Counted from the first letter of the stretch, positions 6,000 through 13,214 are shown. The stretch is 13,572 nucleotides of DNA from Nitrospira sp. (GCA_015904075.1 JABMDH010000028.1:1-13572); one strand, 5' to 3'. Program-made: numbers and translations. Notes: generated by a model not told the origin, from the sequence alone.

Positions 6000-6808
6000 T
6001 CCACTCGAAAGATGTGAAACCCGTCGACACTCTCGACGATATCGGAGATACCGCCTGGAACAAGGGGCGCAATAGCCCGTTCAATTGTCGGTAACAGCTC
6101 GCCACGACGCACGAGTCCGATCCGCCCGCCTTGCAGCGCATTCGGTCCGTCTGAATATTGCAATGCCACGTCTTCGAACTTTTCGCCACGCTTCAATTCA
6201 TCCATTGCTTTTCGTATCTTCGTGAGCGCATCGGCCGCATCGCGTGAACGGGACTGTACGATGATCTGGCTTAACGTATATTCTTCTGGGAGGGCAAAGC
6301 GGTCGCGATGCCCTTGATAATAGCGTTTCATTTCTGATTCCCCGACCATAATGTTTCCGCGCACTTCACGGTCGATCACTCTCAGCAGCATCAGCTGGTC
6401 CCGAACGGCTTTTGCACTCTGTGGGTTTGACGGATCGATCGCTCCTCCCTGCTGCTTCATCTGTTCGACCGCGACCTTTACTTCCTGATCAGACACCTCG
6501 ACTTTCCGCGCTTTGGCTTCTTGCAGTTGCAGCTTCCGCTCGATCATCTTCGTCAGCGTCATGGACTCCGCGAGTTTCAAGTGTTGCGCGAGATCGTCGC
6601 CCGGGTGTTGCTTTTTGATGCGTTCCTGTTGTGGCGCAAACTCGCGTTTGACGTCCGACAGCATGATCAGGTCGGAATTCACCACGGCAACAATGCGGTC
6701 TTCAAGATGAGCCGATGCGAGGGGCGCCGTCAGTGCCAGGAAGCCAATCGAGACTGATAGCGCCGTGAGTAGGGCCATCGGATATGGTCTGTGAGAAACG
6801 GGCGGCAC
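5966..6808 (-). CDS. SurA-like periplasmic chaperone / PPIase, C-terminally truncated upstream copy
   Basis: This 280-aa protein matches the downstream copy for 269 residues (about 93% identical overall, about 96% after the signal peptide). It has the same signal peptide layout, SurA N-domain and parvulin domain (YSDGPNALQGGRIG, DGFHIF). After FHIFRV it leaves the family. It then ends in DQNRLISCRIG, which is read from the duplicated 5' leader of the next copy, with TGA at 5966-5968. The native ~48-residue C-terminal segment is missing, so packing against the N-domain may be impaired or changed. The GTG at 6808 has AAGGAG 9 nt upstream. An open extension to 6958 would overlap the lipoprotein gene and is not supported. 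The reading frame is intact with mainly synonymous divergence from its twin, so I call it a CDS rather than a pseudogene. It is the first surA-like copy after the lipoprotein gene (88-nt gap). Confidence 0.82.
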   Translation of the reverse strand: MPPVSHRPYPMALLTALSVSIGFLALTAPLASAHLEDRIVAVVNSDLIMLSDVKREFAPQQERIKKQHPGDDLAQHLKLAESMTLTKMIERKLQLQEAKARKVEVSDQEVKVAVEQMKQQGGAIDPSNPQSAKAVRDQLMLLRVIDREVRGNIMVGESEMKRYYQGHRDRFALPEEYTLSQIIVQSRSRDAADALTKIRKAMDELKRGEKFEDVALQYSDGPNALQGGRIGLVRRGELLPTIERAIAPLVPGGISDIVESVDGFHIFRVDQNRLISCRIG

Positions 6809-6882
6809 GAGTGTGCGCTCCTTGTCACGAAAGATTAAGAGCCTAGAATCAGCCAATTCTACACGAAATGAGGCGGTTTTGG
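6003..6882 (-). repeat. Tandem duplication unit, upstream copy (880 bp)
   Basis: This is the direct repeat of 5117-5999. Its right boundary (GGTTTTGG to 6882) falls 14 nt before the lipoprotein stop codon. Its left boundary abuts the other unit across the junction TCC (6000-6002), where the two flanks share only a few bases of microhomology. The unit carries the leader and the truncated SurA-like gene. Confidence 0.92.
6818..6823 (-). promoter_or_regulatory. Shine-Dalgarno AAGGAG of the truncated surA copy
   Basis: CTCCTT on the + strand lies 9 nt upstream of the GTG at 6808, the same arrangement as in the downstream copy. It decides the start against the later ATG at 6778. Confidence 0.65.
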
Positions 6883-6896
6883 GGAGAGTCAGGAAA

Positions 6897-7823
6897 CTAC
6901 GGCTTACCCGCATCGTCGGTAATGTGGCGAGAGGCGTCGGCGAGTCGAATCGTGGCATTCGTCCTGATATCGGCGATCACTTCCTCGAAGCGCTTGCGGC
7001 GCTTGTCGGCTAGAAGTTCTTGACGAAGCCGTTCTTGGGTGGCCAAGTCGGCCTGGATGATTTCCGCGTCGAGGGGGGTGGTCATGACCAGATAATAGCC
7101 GCTCTCGGTTTTGATCGGAGCGCTGATCAGCCCCGGTTTGAGGGTGTGAATAACGGCATCGACGTCGGGGATAACCAGGCCCTTACGGTACGGGCCAAGA
7201 TCGCCGCCCTTGGCTTTTGATTGTTCGTGGATCGAATAGCGTTTGGCGAAAGCGGCGAAGCTTCCTCCGTGATTAACCTGTGTTTCGAGATCTTTCGCAG
7301 CTGAAAAATTCGGCAGCAGCATCAGGGAGACCTGGATCTTCAAGGGGTCCAACAGTTCTCGCGAATGCGCCTCATAATACGCATCGAGTTCGTCCTTTGT
7401 GATCTCCACCTTGGACTGAAGTTTGTCCTTCAACAGTTCGTCGAGAATCAATTGCTCCTTGTACCGTTGGGCTTTGTCGCGGATCGCATCGTTTTGATCG
7501 AGCCCTCGACGGCGGGCCTCCTGCATCAGCAACTCACGGGTGATGAGTTCGTCCAGAAATCGCCGTTTGCCCCCGTCTTTCGTGTAGCGGGTGCGTGTGG
7601 CTTCCGAGAGCTCGCGCCAATGGATATCAAACTCGGTTTGCGTAATGGCCCGTCCATTGACCAGGGCCACGATCGGTTCCTCGTGCGGAGGCGCGCAGCC
7701 GGTCAGTATGGCTCCCGATCCGACCAGTAGGCCGGCAAGGAATAGAGAGAGACGGAAGGGGGTATAGCCAGTGCAACGGATGTGGCGTGACATCATGGGG
7801 CGTAAGGTACAGGTTCCGATCAC
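6897..7823 (-). CDS. SurA-N/parvulin-domain lipoprotein (peptidyl-prolyl isomerase family)
   Basis: This 308-aa protein has a lipoprotein signal: a basic n-region, a hydrophobic stretch LSLFLAGLLVGSGAI and the lipobox LTGC with Cys43. Residue +2 is Ala, so it probably goes to the outer membrane. The mature part has a SurA-type N-domain (about 50-155: IVALVNGRAITQTEFD, FLDELITRELLMQEA) and a parvulin domain (about 162-250: YSIHEQSKAKGGDLGPYRKG, GLISAPIKTESGYYLV), then a helical tail. Both parvulin active-site histidines appear replaced (QVSLML and SGYYLV), so it may act as a chaperone rather than an isomerase. The GTG at 7823 overlaps the mfd stop as GTGA (7820-7823), implying coupling; ATGs at 7796 and 7793 would give a shorter, also plausible, signal peptide. 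It precedes the two surA-like genes, making three related foldases in a row. Confidence 0.88.
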   Translation of the reverse strand: MIGTCTLRPMMSRHIRCTGYTPFRLSLFLAGLLVGSGAILTGCAPPHEEPIVALVNGRAITQTEFDIHWRELSEATRTRYTKDGGKRRFLDELITRELLMQEARRRGLDQNDAIRDKAQRYKEQLILDELLKDKLQSKVEITKDELDAYYEAHSRELLDPLKIQVSLMLLPNFSAAKDLETQVNHGGSFAAFAKRYSIHEQSKAKGGDLGPYRKGLVIPDVDAVIHTLKPGLISAPIKTESGYYLVMTTPLDAEIIQADLATQERLRQELLADKRRKRFEEVIADIRTNATIRLADASRHITDDAGKP

Positions 7824-10800
7824 AATCCAGCGGCGTCCTTTCCGATTGTGTTGGTATCACAGAGGCTGAGGCTTTGCAAGGTTGTGTTGAGTTCTGAGAA
7901 CATGGCCGGCCAGTCCTCCTCCGGCATCTGGATCTGAAAGGAGAGGGGGCTCAGGAATCGTAAGCGCTTCTTGAGGCGATCCATCAACCGGTTGACAGAC
8001 TTGTCGGACACTGCGGCTTTGGGACTGAACGACACGGTCACCGACGTGTGATGCACTTCGATCGACACCAAACGCAGCCGTTTGGCATGAGTGCGGAGCT
8101 GCATGACTTCCAGCAGCCGTTCGACCGGTTCAGGCGGATGTCCGTAGCGATCCTGGATTTCTCCGTGTAGCAAGGCCAGTTCCCCGACTTGGTTGCAGGC
8201 GGTCAGCCGTTTATAGAGCGACAGCCGTTGATGGGGGTCGGCTACATAGCCTTCGGGGATGAAGGCGGATACCGGGAGTTGCAGGGTCGGGTCCGGCTCG
8301 TCCTCGACCACCAGGCCCTTGAGGCGCTGGACCGCCTGTTCGACCATCTGCATGTAGAGGTCGAGGCCGATCGCGGCGATGTGGCCGGATTGCTGTTTAC
8401 CCAGGAGATTTCCCGCTCCCCGGATTTCGAGGTCGGCAGCCGCGATGCGAAACCCCGATCCCAATTCGGTGAATTGTTGAATCGCAATCAGCCGTTTCTG
8501 CGCGTCGCCCGTGAGTGTGCCTTCGTCGGGAATCAGGAAGTAGGCGAAGGCCTGTTCGCCTCCGCGCCCAACGCGCCCACGCAGTTGATACAACTGCGCG
8601 AGGCCGAACATGTCAGCCCGGTTCACGATGATGGTGTTGGCGTTCGGGACATCGAGGCCGGACTGGATGATCGCCGAGGCAATCAAGACGTCCGCCTCGT
8701 GCTTCACGAATTTCAGCATGACGGCTTCCAGCGGTTTGGCGTTCATTTGGCCGTGCGCCATCACCATGCGGGCTTCCGGGACCAGCCGGCGAAGCCATGC
8801 GCCGATTCCCTCCATGGTTTCGACGCGGTTGTGCACGAAGTAGACCTGCCCGCCACGGCCCAGCTCGCGCAGGATCGCATCCCGCACGGTTTTATCGCTG
8901 GAGCGGATGACGTCCGTTTTGATCGCCAGGCGGCCGGCCGGTGGCGTATCGATAATGGAAAGGTCGCGGACGCTCGACATGGCCATCTGCAGCGTGCGCG
9001 GGATGGGTGTGGCAGTCAAGGTGAGGACGTCGACCTGGGTACGAAGTTGTTTGAGTCGTTCCTTGTGTTTCACGCCGAACCACTGCTCTTCGTCGATAAT
9101 GACGAGGCCGAGATCGCGGAACGTGACGTCTTTCTGGAGCAGGCGGTGGGTGCCGATCATGACATCGATGAGGCCGGCAGCCACATCTTTGAGCGCAGCT
9201 TTGGTGTCCTTGGGCGATTGGAATCGAGAGAGTAGCGCCACGCGGGCCGGAAAGGGAGCGAATCGTTCCGCGAAGTTGTCATAATGCTGGTGGGCCAGCA
9301 GGGTGGTGGGCACCAGGACTGCAACCTGGCGGCCATGCTCCACCGCTTTGAACGCGGCGCGCATCGCCACTTCCGTCTTCCCGTATCCCACGTCGCCGCA
9401 GACCAGGCGGTCCATGGGCTTTGTTGATTCCAGATCGCGAATGATGTCACGGATGGCGTTGAGCTGGTCCGGCGTTTCTTCATATTCGAAGGCGGCTTCG
9501 AACTCGTGGTACAGCGTGCTGGACGCTCCATAGGCGTTCCGCTTCACCAGCTCGCGGTTGGCATAGAGCTCGACCAGCTCATGCGCCATCTCTTCGATAT
9601 CTTTTTTCACCCGCGCCGTGGTTTTGGCCCAACTGGTGCCGCCGAGGCGATCGAGCCGGGGAACGTGGCTGTCGGCTCCGCTATAGCGCTGGACTTGGTT
9701 CAAACGATCGAGCGGGACATAGAGCGTATCTCCGCCGGCAAACTCCAAAATCAAATAGTCGCTCTCGAAATCCTGAACGGCGAGGCGTTTGAGCCCCCGG
9801 TATTTGGCGATACCGTGCTGGACGTGGACCACATAATCGCCGACGTTCAGGTCTTCCAATGAGGACAGGAACGTGGCCGTTTTGGTTTTCGGCTGCGGCT
9901 TGTGCCGTGCGCCTTTCGCAAACAGTTCTTCTTCGGTCAGCAGGGCAAGCCGAAGATCGCTCGAAAGAAACCCTGCCGATAGATCGCCGTGCACGACGTA
10001 GAAAGGAAGTTTGCCCGTGCTTCGGCGAGGCCAGATCGACGCGGTCCATTCATCGGCCGGTAGATCATGCTCTCGCAGAAGAGCCAGCAGCCGATCAACC
10101 TGTCCGCGGCTTCGGGCCACGACGGTCACCCGATACTCCTCCCGGAGGTGTTCCAGGAGGCTGAGAGTCTGCGTGAAAGGTGTGCCCCTCACACCCAGCC
10201 CAATACTGGCCGGTGTTTGCCCGGCAAAGGGCAACACCGGGGTCCAGGAAGAGTCCGGTGCTGCCAGCGGTTCCAGGGCCAGTGTTGGCCAGGGTGCAAA
10301 GGCCCGCTCCAAGTCATCCCACTGTAGAAAAAGCCGTTCCGGCGTCGGATACGGCTGTGCGGCGTCACGGTCGACATGGCGGAGATACCCGTCGTCGATC
10401 TTTTCCCAGGCGGCCGTACAGGCCTTCTTCAACGCCTCCGGCTGATCGAGGGCGAGGCGGGGAGGGGCAGGCAGGTAGTCGAACAGCGTGTCCATCTGCG
10501 TATACAGATCGGGGCTCCGCCATTCGGCGTCCGGCGCGATCGGCGCAAGCGTATCCGGAGCGTCCATGGGGCGAAGAAACTCTCGCGCCGGTAAGACCAC
10601 CCCATCGCGCAGTGTCTCGATCGAGGTCTGGGTTGAGGGATCGAACAGGCGGATCGATTCGACCTGGTCGCCGAGAAATTCGAGGCGGAGCGGATCGGCA
10701 TAGGCGGTGGAGAAAATGTCGACGATGCCGCCTCGAACGCTGAACTCACCGGGGATCTCCACAACCGATACACGCCGGTAGCCCAGACGCAGGAGCCCGG

Positions 10801-11296
10801 CCAGGAACGGTTCGCGTTCACAGGCGCCGCCGGTGTTGAATCGAAGCACCGCTTCTTCGAACGTGGCGCGTGGAATCAAGCGATGCATGGCGGCAGCGAC
10901 CGACGTAACCAGTATCAAGGATGAGCCGGTGAGCAGCTGATACAACGTCGTCATGCGGCGTGCGATCAATCCCACATGCGGCGCCGTTTCTTCGTAGGGC
11001 AGCGTCTCCCATTCCGGAAATAAGGCGAGGGCGCCGAGCGGGAGGCCCATGAGGCCGTGAAAAAACTGCAAGTCGTTGTAGATGCGTTCAGCCGATGCGT
11101 CGTCGGGGGTGATGACGACCCATGGACCAGATTGGTCCGGTGCGTGCTTCTGTGTCCGGGCGAGCAGCGTCAATGCGCAGGCCGGCGTTGAGCCGTGCAA
11201 TCCTGTCAGGCAGGCGCGGGCCCGGTCTTGGCTCAACGCTGAGCGGAGCGGAACGAGCCATGCTGTGGAATCGGCGCCGGCGTTGGAGGACATCAC
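7820..11296 (-). CDS. mfd: Transcription-repair coupling factor Mfd
   Basis: This 1158-aa protein is full length for Mfd. Mfd is the ATP-dependent translocase that removes RNA polymerase stalled at lesions and recruits UvrA. Visible parts in order are a UvrB-like N-terminal region (about 15-340, with FPEWETLPYE at 93-102 and RGGIVDIFS at 188-196) and an RNA-polymerase-interaction, CarD-like domain (about 480-545, YVVHVQHGIAKYRGL and LYVPLDRLNQVQRY). A RecG-like helicase core follows with Walker A GDVGYGKT (634-641), DEEQ (735-738), TATPIPRTL (761-769) and QLRGRVGR (904-911). The C-terminal TRCF domain includes FIPEGYVAD (1012-1020). Departures are Trp739 after DEEQ, where Arg is usual, and ASAIIQSGLD (873-882), where TTIIE(S/T)GLD is usual. 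The GTG at 11296 overlaps rfaE2 as GTGA; the next codon is ATG (11293), equally possible. Its stop overlaps the next gene's GTG. Confidence 0.97.
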   Translation of the reverse strand: MMSSNAGADSTAWLVPLRSALSQDRARACLTGLHGSTPACALTLLARTQKHAPDQSGPWVVITPDDASAERIYNDLQFFHGLMGLPLGALALFPEWETLPYEETAPHVGLIARRMTTLYQLLTGSSLILVTSVAAAMHRLIPRATFEEAVLRFNTGGACEREPFLAGLLRLGYRRVSVVEIPGEFSVRGGIVDIFSTAYADPLRLEFLGDQVESIRLFDPSTQTSIETLRDGVVLPAREFLRPMDAPDTLAPIAPDAEWRSPDLYTQMDTLFDYLPAPPRLALDQPEALKKACTAAWEKIDDGYLRHVDRDAAQPYPTPERLFLQWDDLERAFAPWPTLALEPLAAPDSSWTPVLPFAGQTPASIGLGVRGTPFTQTLSLLEHLREEYRVTVVARSRGQVDRLLALLREHDLPADEWTASIWPRRSTGKLPFYVVHGDLSAGFLSSDLRLALLTEEELFAKGARHKPQPKTKTATFLSSLEDLNVGDYVVHVQHGIAKYRGLKRLAVQDFESDYLILEFAGGDTLYVPLDRLNQVQRYSGADSHVPRLDRLGGTSWAKTTARVKKDIEEMAHELVELYANRELVKRNAYGASSTLYHEFEAAFEYEETPDQLNAIRDIIRDLESTKPMDRLVCGDVGYGKTEVAMRAAFKAVEHGRQVAVLVPTTLLAHQHYDNFAERFAPFPARVALLSRFQSPKDTKAALKDVAAGLIDVMIGTHRLLQKDVTFRDLGLVIIDEEQWFGVKHKERLKQLRTQVDVLTLTATPIPRTLQMAMSSVRDLSIIDTPPAGRLAIKTDVIRSSDKTVRDAILRELGRGGQVYFVHNRVETMEGIGAWLRRLVPEARMVMAHGQMNAKPLEAVMLKFVKHEADVLIASAIIQSGLDVPNANTIIVNRADMFGLAQLYQLRGRVGRGGEQAFAYFLIPDEGTLTGDAQKRLIAIQQFTELGSGFRIAAADLEIRGAGNLLGKQQSGHIAAIGLDLYMQMVEQAVQRLKGLVVEDEPDPTLQLPVSAFIPEGYVADPHQRLSLYKRLTACNQVGELALLHGEIQDRYGHPPEPVERLLEVMQLRTHAKRLRLVSIEVHHTSVTVSFSPKAAVSDKSVNRLMDRLKKRLRFLSPLSFQIQMPEEDWPAMFSELNTTLQSLSLCDTNTIGKDAAGL

Positions 11297-11775
11297 GTCG
11301 CGGTCGCACGTATACGTTGAAGAAGTGCCGTAGTGGACAGGCCGGGAACCAGCGAGATGGTCGTCACGATGCCGCCGCGGGCTTCGACGATTGCGCGGCC
11401 GACGATCTTGTCAATCGCCCAATCTCCGCCCTTGACCAGGACGTCCGGCTGCAAGGCCGCGATCAATTGCTCGGGGTCCGGCTCCGCAAACAGCACGACA
11501 TAATCCACGCATCCTAAAGCGGCCAGCACTTCGGCCCGCTGGGCTTCCGGTACGATCGGACGGTCTGCGCCTTTGTCCAACCCACGAACCGAGGCATCGG
11601 TGTTCACGCCGATCACAAGCAGGTGGCCGAGGGCTTTTGCGGCTTGGAGGTAGCGGACATGGCCGACGTGCATCAAGTCGAAGCAGCCGTTCGTGAAGAC
11701 GATCCGCTGTTGATGTGCGCGCGCCTGTTCGAGAACTGGAACCAATTGCGCGCGGGTCATGATCTTGCCGGACAT
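11293..11775 (-). CDS. rfaE2: D-glycero-beta-D-manno-heptose 1-phosphate adenylyltransferase (HldE C-terminal domain type)
   Basis: This 160-aa nucleotidyltransferase activates heptose-1-phosphate to ADP-heptose for the LPS inner core. It is the stand-alone equivalent of the C-terminal half of E. coli HldE. The motifs are FTNGCFDLMHVGHVRYL (27-43) with HVGH at 36-39, GVNTDASVRGLDKGADRPIVP (56-76), LQPDVLVKGGDW (108-119), the Ile-Val-Gly segment DKIVG (122-126), and LVPGLSTT (142-149). The separate kinase domain (HldA/RfaE1) is not in this window. The ATG at 11775 is preferred over an extension to 11835, which runs through palindromic spacer DNA; ATG 11760 is also possible. The upstream RBS is weak (GGGG 2 nt before the ATG). 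It is the first gene after a 212-nt spacer, so the promoter of the rfaE2-mfd-foldase operon probably lies there. It overlaps mfd by 4 nt. Confidence 0.94.
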   Translation of the reverse strand: MSGKIMTRAQLVPVLEQARAHQQRIVFTNGCFDLMHVGHVRYLQAAKALGHLLVIGVNTDASVRGLDKGADRPIVPEAQRAEVLAALGCVDYVVLFAEPDPEQLIAALQPDVLVKGGDWAIDKIVGRAIVEARGGIVTTISLVPGLSTTALLQRIRATAT

Positions 11776-11853
11776 GGCCCCATCATACCTGCCGCGTTCG
11801 GAGATGGAAAGAGTGAGAGCGACGCGCCGTCCCATTGAGGAGAAGCGCGTATA

Positions 11854-11894
11854 GCCGATGGCCTGTGAGCGGACCGGGACCTCATACCATCGGC
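11854..11894. repeat. Interrupted palindrome GCCGATGG...CCATCGGC
   Basis: GCCGATGG (11854-11861) and CCATCGGC (11887-11894) are perfect inverted repeats around a 25-nt loop. Within the loop TGAG (11865-11868) and CTCA (11881-11884) can also pair. It lies in the leader of rfaE2 on the - strand. It could be an RNA hairpin (attenuator or processing site), a protein-binding dyad, or a small intergenic repeat. Confidence 0.4.
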
Positions 11895-11951
11895 GGTTCG
11901 TTTATCCTCTCTCGTGCTCATGCCGTACGCCCCCAGACTCATCCTGCCATC

Positions 11952-11970
11952 AGCCGATTTGCTATCGGCT
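11952..11970. terminator. Hairpin AGCCGAT-ATCGGCT downstream of dinB
   Basis: AGCCGAT (11952-11958) and ATCGGCT (11964-11970) form a perfect 7-bp stem with a 5-nt loop. It starts 18 nt after the dinB stop on the - strand, so a role in ending the dinB transcript is plausible. However, the T-run (CTTTT, 11971-11975) lies on the + strand side, giving an A-rich 5' flank but no U-tract for the dinB RNA. The terminator call is therefore weak; it may be part of the same repeat family as 11854-11894. Nothing else was found in the spacer 11776-11987, which has no credible small ORF and no clear -35/-10 pair. Confidence 0.3.
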
Positions 11971-11987
11971 CTTTTGGGGACGATCAG

Positions 11988-13151
11988 CTACTCGTCGTTC
12001 GGGGTTACGCCGCCGAGTCCGATGACAGAGGGCCCATGGCGAGCCACAAGCGCATCCATTGCCTCGATCGCCTTGGCACGTCGTTGGTCGAACAGGCCCG
12101 GCACGGCGGGGGTCAGCGCGGTCAGCGCCAAGCCGGCCAGGCGATAGGCTGTGCCTGGTGTCATGACGTCTCGTAAGGCGTGCTGGACTACCGGCCACAT
12201 GTCCGGGTCGTAGTTGAGCGGATGGGGAAACCGGCCATGTTTGGTGGTGATCGTAAAGTGTGAGTCCTTCAGTTTAACGGCACAGCCGCAGGCCGCGAGC
12301 CCTTCTTGTCGCAGATTCTGCGCCAGCTCGCGCAAAAATCCACGTAGGGTACGTTCGAGCAACGCCCGGTCCTGTGTGTCGCGCTCGAACGTCGTTTCAT
12401 GGCTGATGCTCTTGGAGTCCCGATCGGCCACTACCGGTTCGCGGTCGAGGCCTTGCGCCAGCTCTCTGATCCAAGCCAGGCTATGGCCGAACAGGCGGTG
12501 AAGGGGCACCTCCCAGCGAACGTCCAACAAGTCGCCGATTGTCTTGAGTCCGAGCGCATCCAGCCTGGCGGCCGTCTTCGGCCCGATGCCGGGCAAGGCG
12601 CGCGGGGGACGGAGTGCGAGAAACGATTGTTCCGTGCCGGGTTCGATCACGGCCAATCCGTCCGGTTTGTGGCTGTCAGCGGCGATTTTCGCGACGGTTT
12701 TGCTCGTGGCCACGGCGATAGTGTAACAGAGGCCGGTGGCGGCGTGGAGTTCGTGTTTCACCAGCTGCGCTAGCGCCGATGGATCAGGGTGCAACGATTG
12801 CAGATCCGTCGTGTCTGCGTAGAACTCGTCGATGCTGCTCCACTCGGTGAGGGGAAAGAGCCGGCCGGTGACTACGTGCATGGCGTCGTGCAGACGCCGG
12901 TACAGCGGCCGGTCTGGCGGAAGCAGAATAAGTTGGGGGCACAGTTGCAACGCCTTGGCCGTCGGCATGGCCGAGCGCACGCCGAAGGGTCTGACGGCAT
13001 AGCTTGCGGCCGCGATAATACCTCGCGGCGGTGGGCTGCCGACCGCGATTGGTTTACCGGCGAGGCTCGGATCTTTAACCACGGCCGCCGACGTGAACAT
13101 GGCATCGACATCGCCGAAGAGAATTTGGCGGGGCCAGCGCATAAGAGGCAT
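11988..13151 (-). CDS. dinB: Y-family translesion DNA polymerase IV (DinB)
   Basis: This protein of about 387 aa copies past DNA lesions with low fidelity. The palm motif FGDVDAMF (12-19) has Asp14 as the first catalytic acid and Phe19 in the steric-gate position. AAASYAVRPFGVRSAMP (47-63), SSIDEFYADTT (105-115) with Asp108/Glu109, ATSKTVAKIAADSHKPDG (148-165) and the helix-hairpin-helix LPGIGPKTAARL (186-197) follow. A little-finger domain (about 245-350) completes it. All three catalytic acids are present, so this is not the inactive ImuB type. The usual C-terminal clamp-binding QL(S/D)LF reads VPGLF (350-354). The start is uncertain: ATG 13151, ATG 13142 or an upstream TTG at 13211, none with a good RBS; 13151 is chosen because it gives a family-like short N-terminus. 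It lies downstream of a SprT-like gene, and no LexA-type box was recognised. Confidence 0.92.
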   Translation of the reverse strand: MPLMRWPRQILFGDVDAMFTSAAVVKDPSLAGKPIAVGSPPPRGIIAAASYAVRPFGVRSAMPTAKALQLCPQLILLPPDRPLYRRLHDAMHVVTGRLFPLTEWSSIDEFYADTTDLQSLHPDPSALAQLVKHELHAATGLCYTIAVATSKTVAKIAADSHKPDGLAVIEPGTEQSFLALRPPRALPGIGPKTAARLDALGLKTIGDLLDVRWEVPLHRLFGHSLAWIRELAQGLDREPVVADRDSKSISHETTFERDTQDRALLERTLRGFLRELAQNLRQEGLAACGCAVKLKDSHFTITTKHGRFPHPLNYDPDMWPVVQHALRDVMTPGTAYRLAGLALTALTPAVPGLFDQRRAKAIEAMDALVARHGPSVIGLGGVTPNDE

Positions 13152-13214
13152 CGTTATTCGTGAAGCGTCATACGTCAAGCGTGGGAAGAGGATCGGAGTC
13201 AGAACCAGCAAATC

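Noticed and set aside
5926..6189. Extension of the downstream surA gene to 6189 (406-aa reading frame)
   Set aside because: The extra 88 residues are the other copy's 3' end and leader read in the wrong frame. The conserved AAGGAG + GTG at 5925 and the signal peptide define the start.
5966..6808. Calling the upstream surA copy a pseudogene
   Set aside because: It keeps a start, RBS, signal peptide and complete N- and parvulin domains, has only in-frame change, and differs from its twin mostly at silent sites. Truncation alone is not enough to call it dead.
6809..6958. Extension of the truncated surA copy to 6958
   Set aside because: It would overlap the lipoprotein gene by about 60 nt and put 50 non-signal residues before the signal peptide. 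The GTG at 6808 has a good RBS shared with its twin.
8189..9235. 348-aa + strand open frame inside mfd
   Set aside because: It lies fully antisense to the conserved Mfd helicase core. The long antisense frame is a by-product of GC-rich codon use, with no recognisable domain and no RBS seen.
11757..11942. Small - strand ORF in the rfaE2 leader
   Set aside because: It overlaps the rfaE2 start in another frame, runs through the palindromes and has an unremarkable composition. There is no sign of an attenuator leader peptide with repeated codons.
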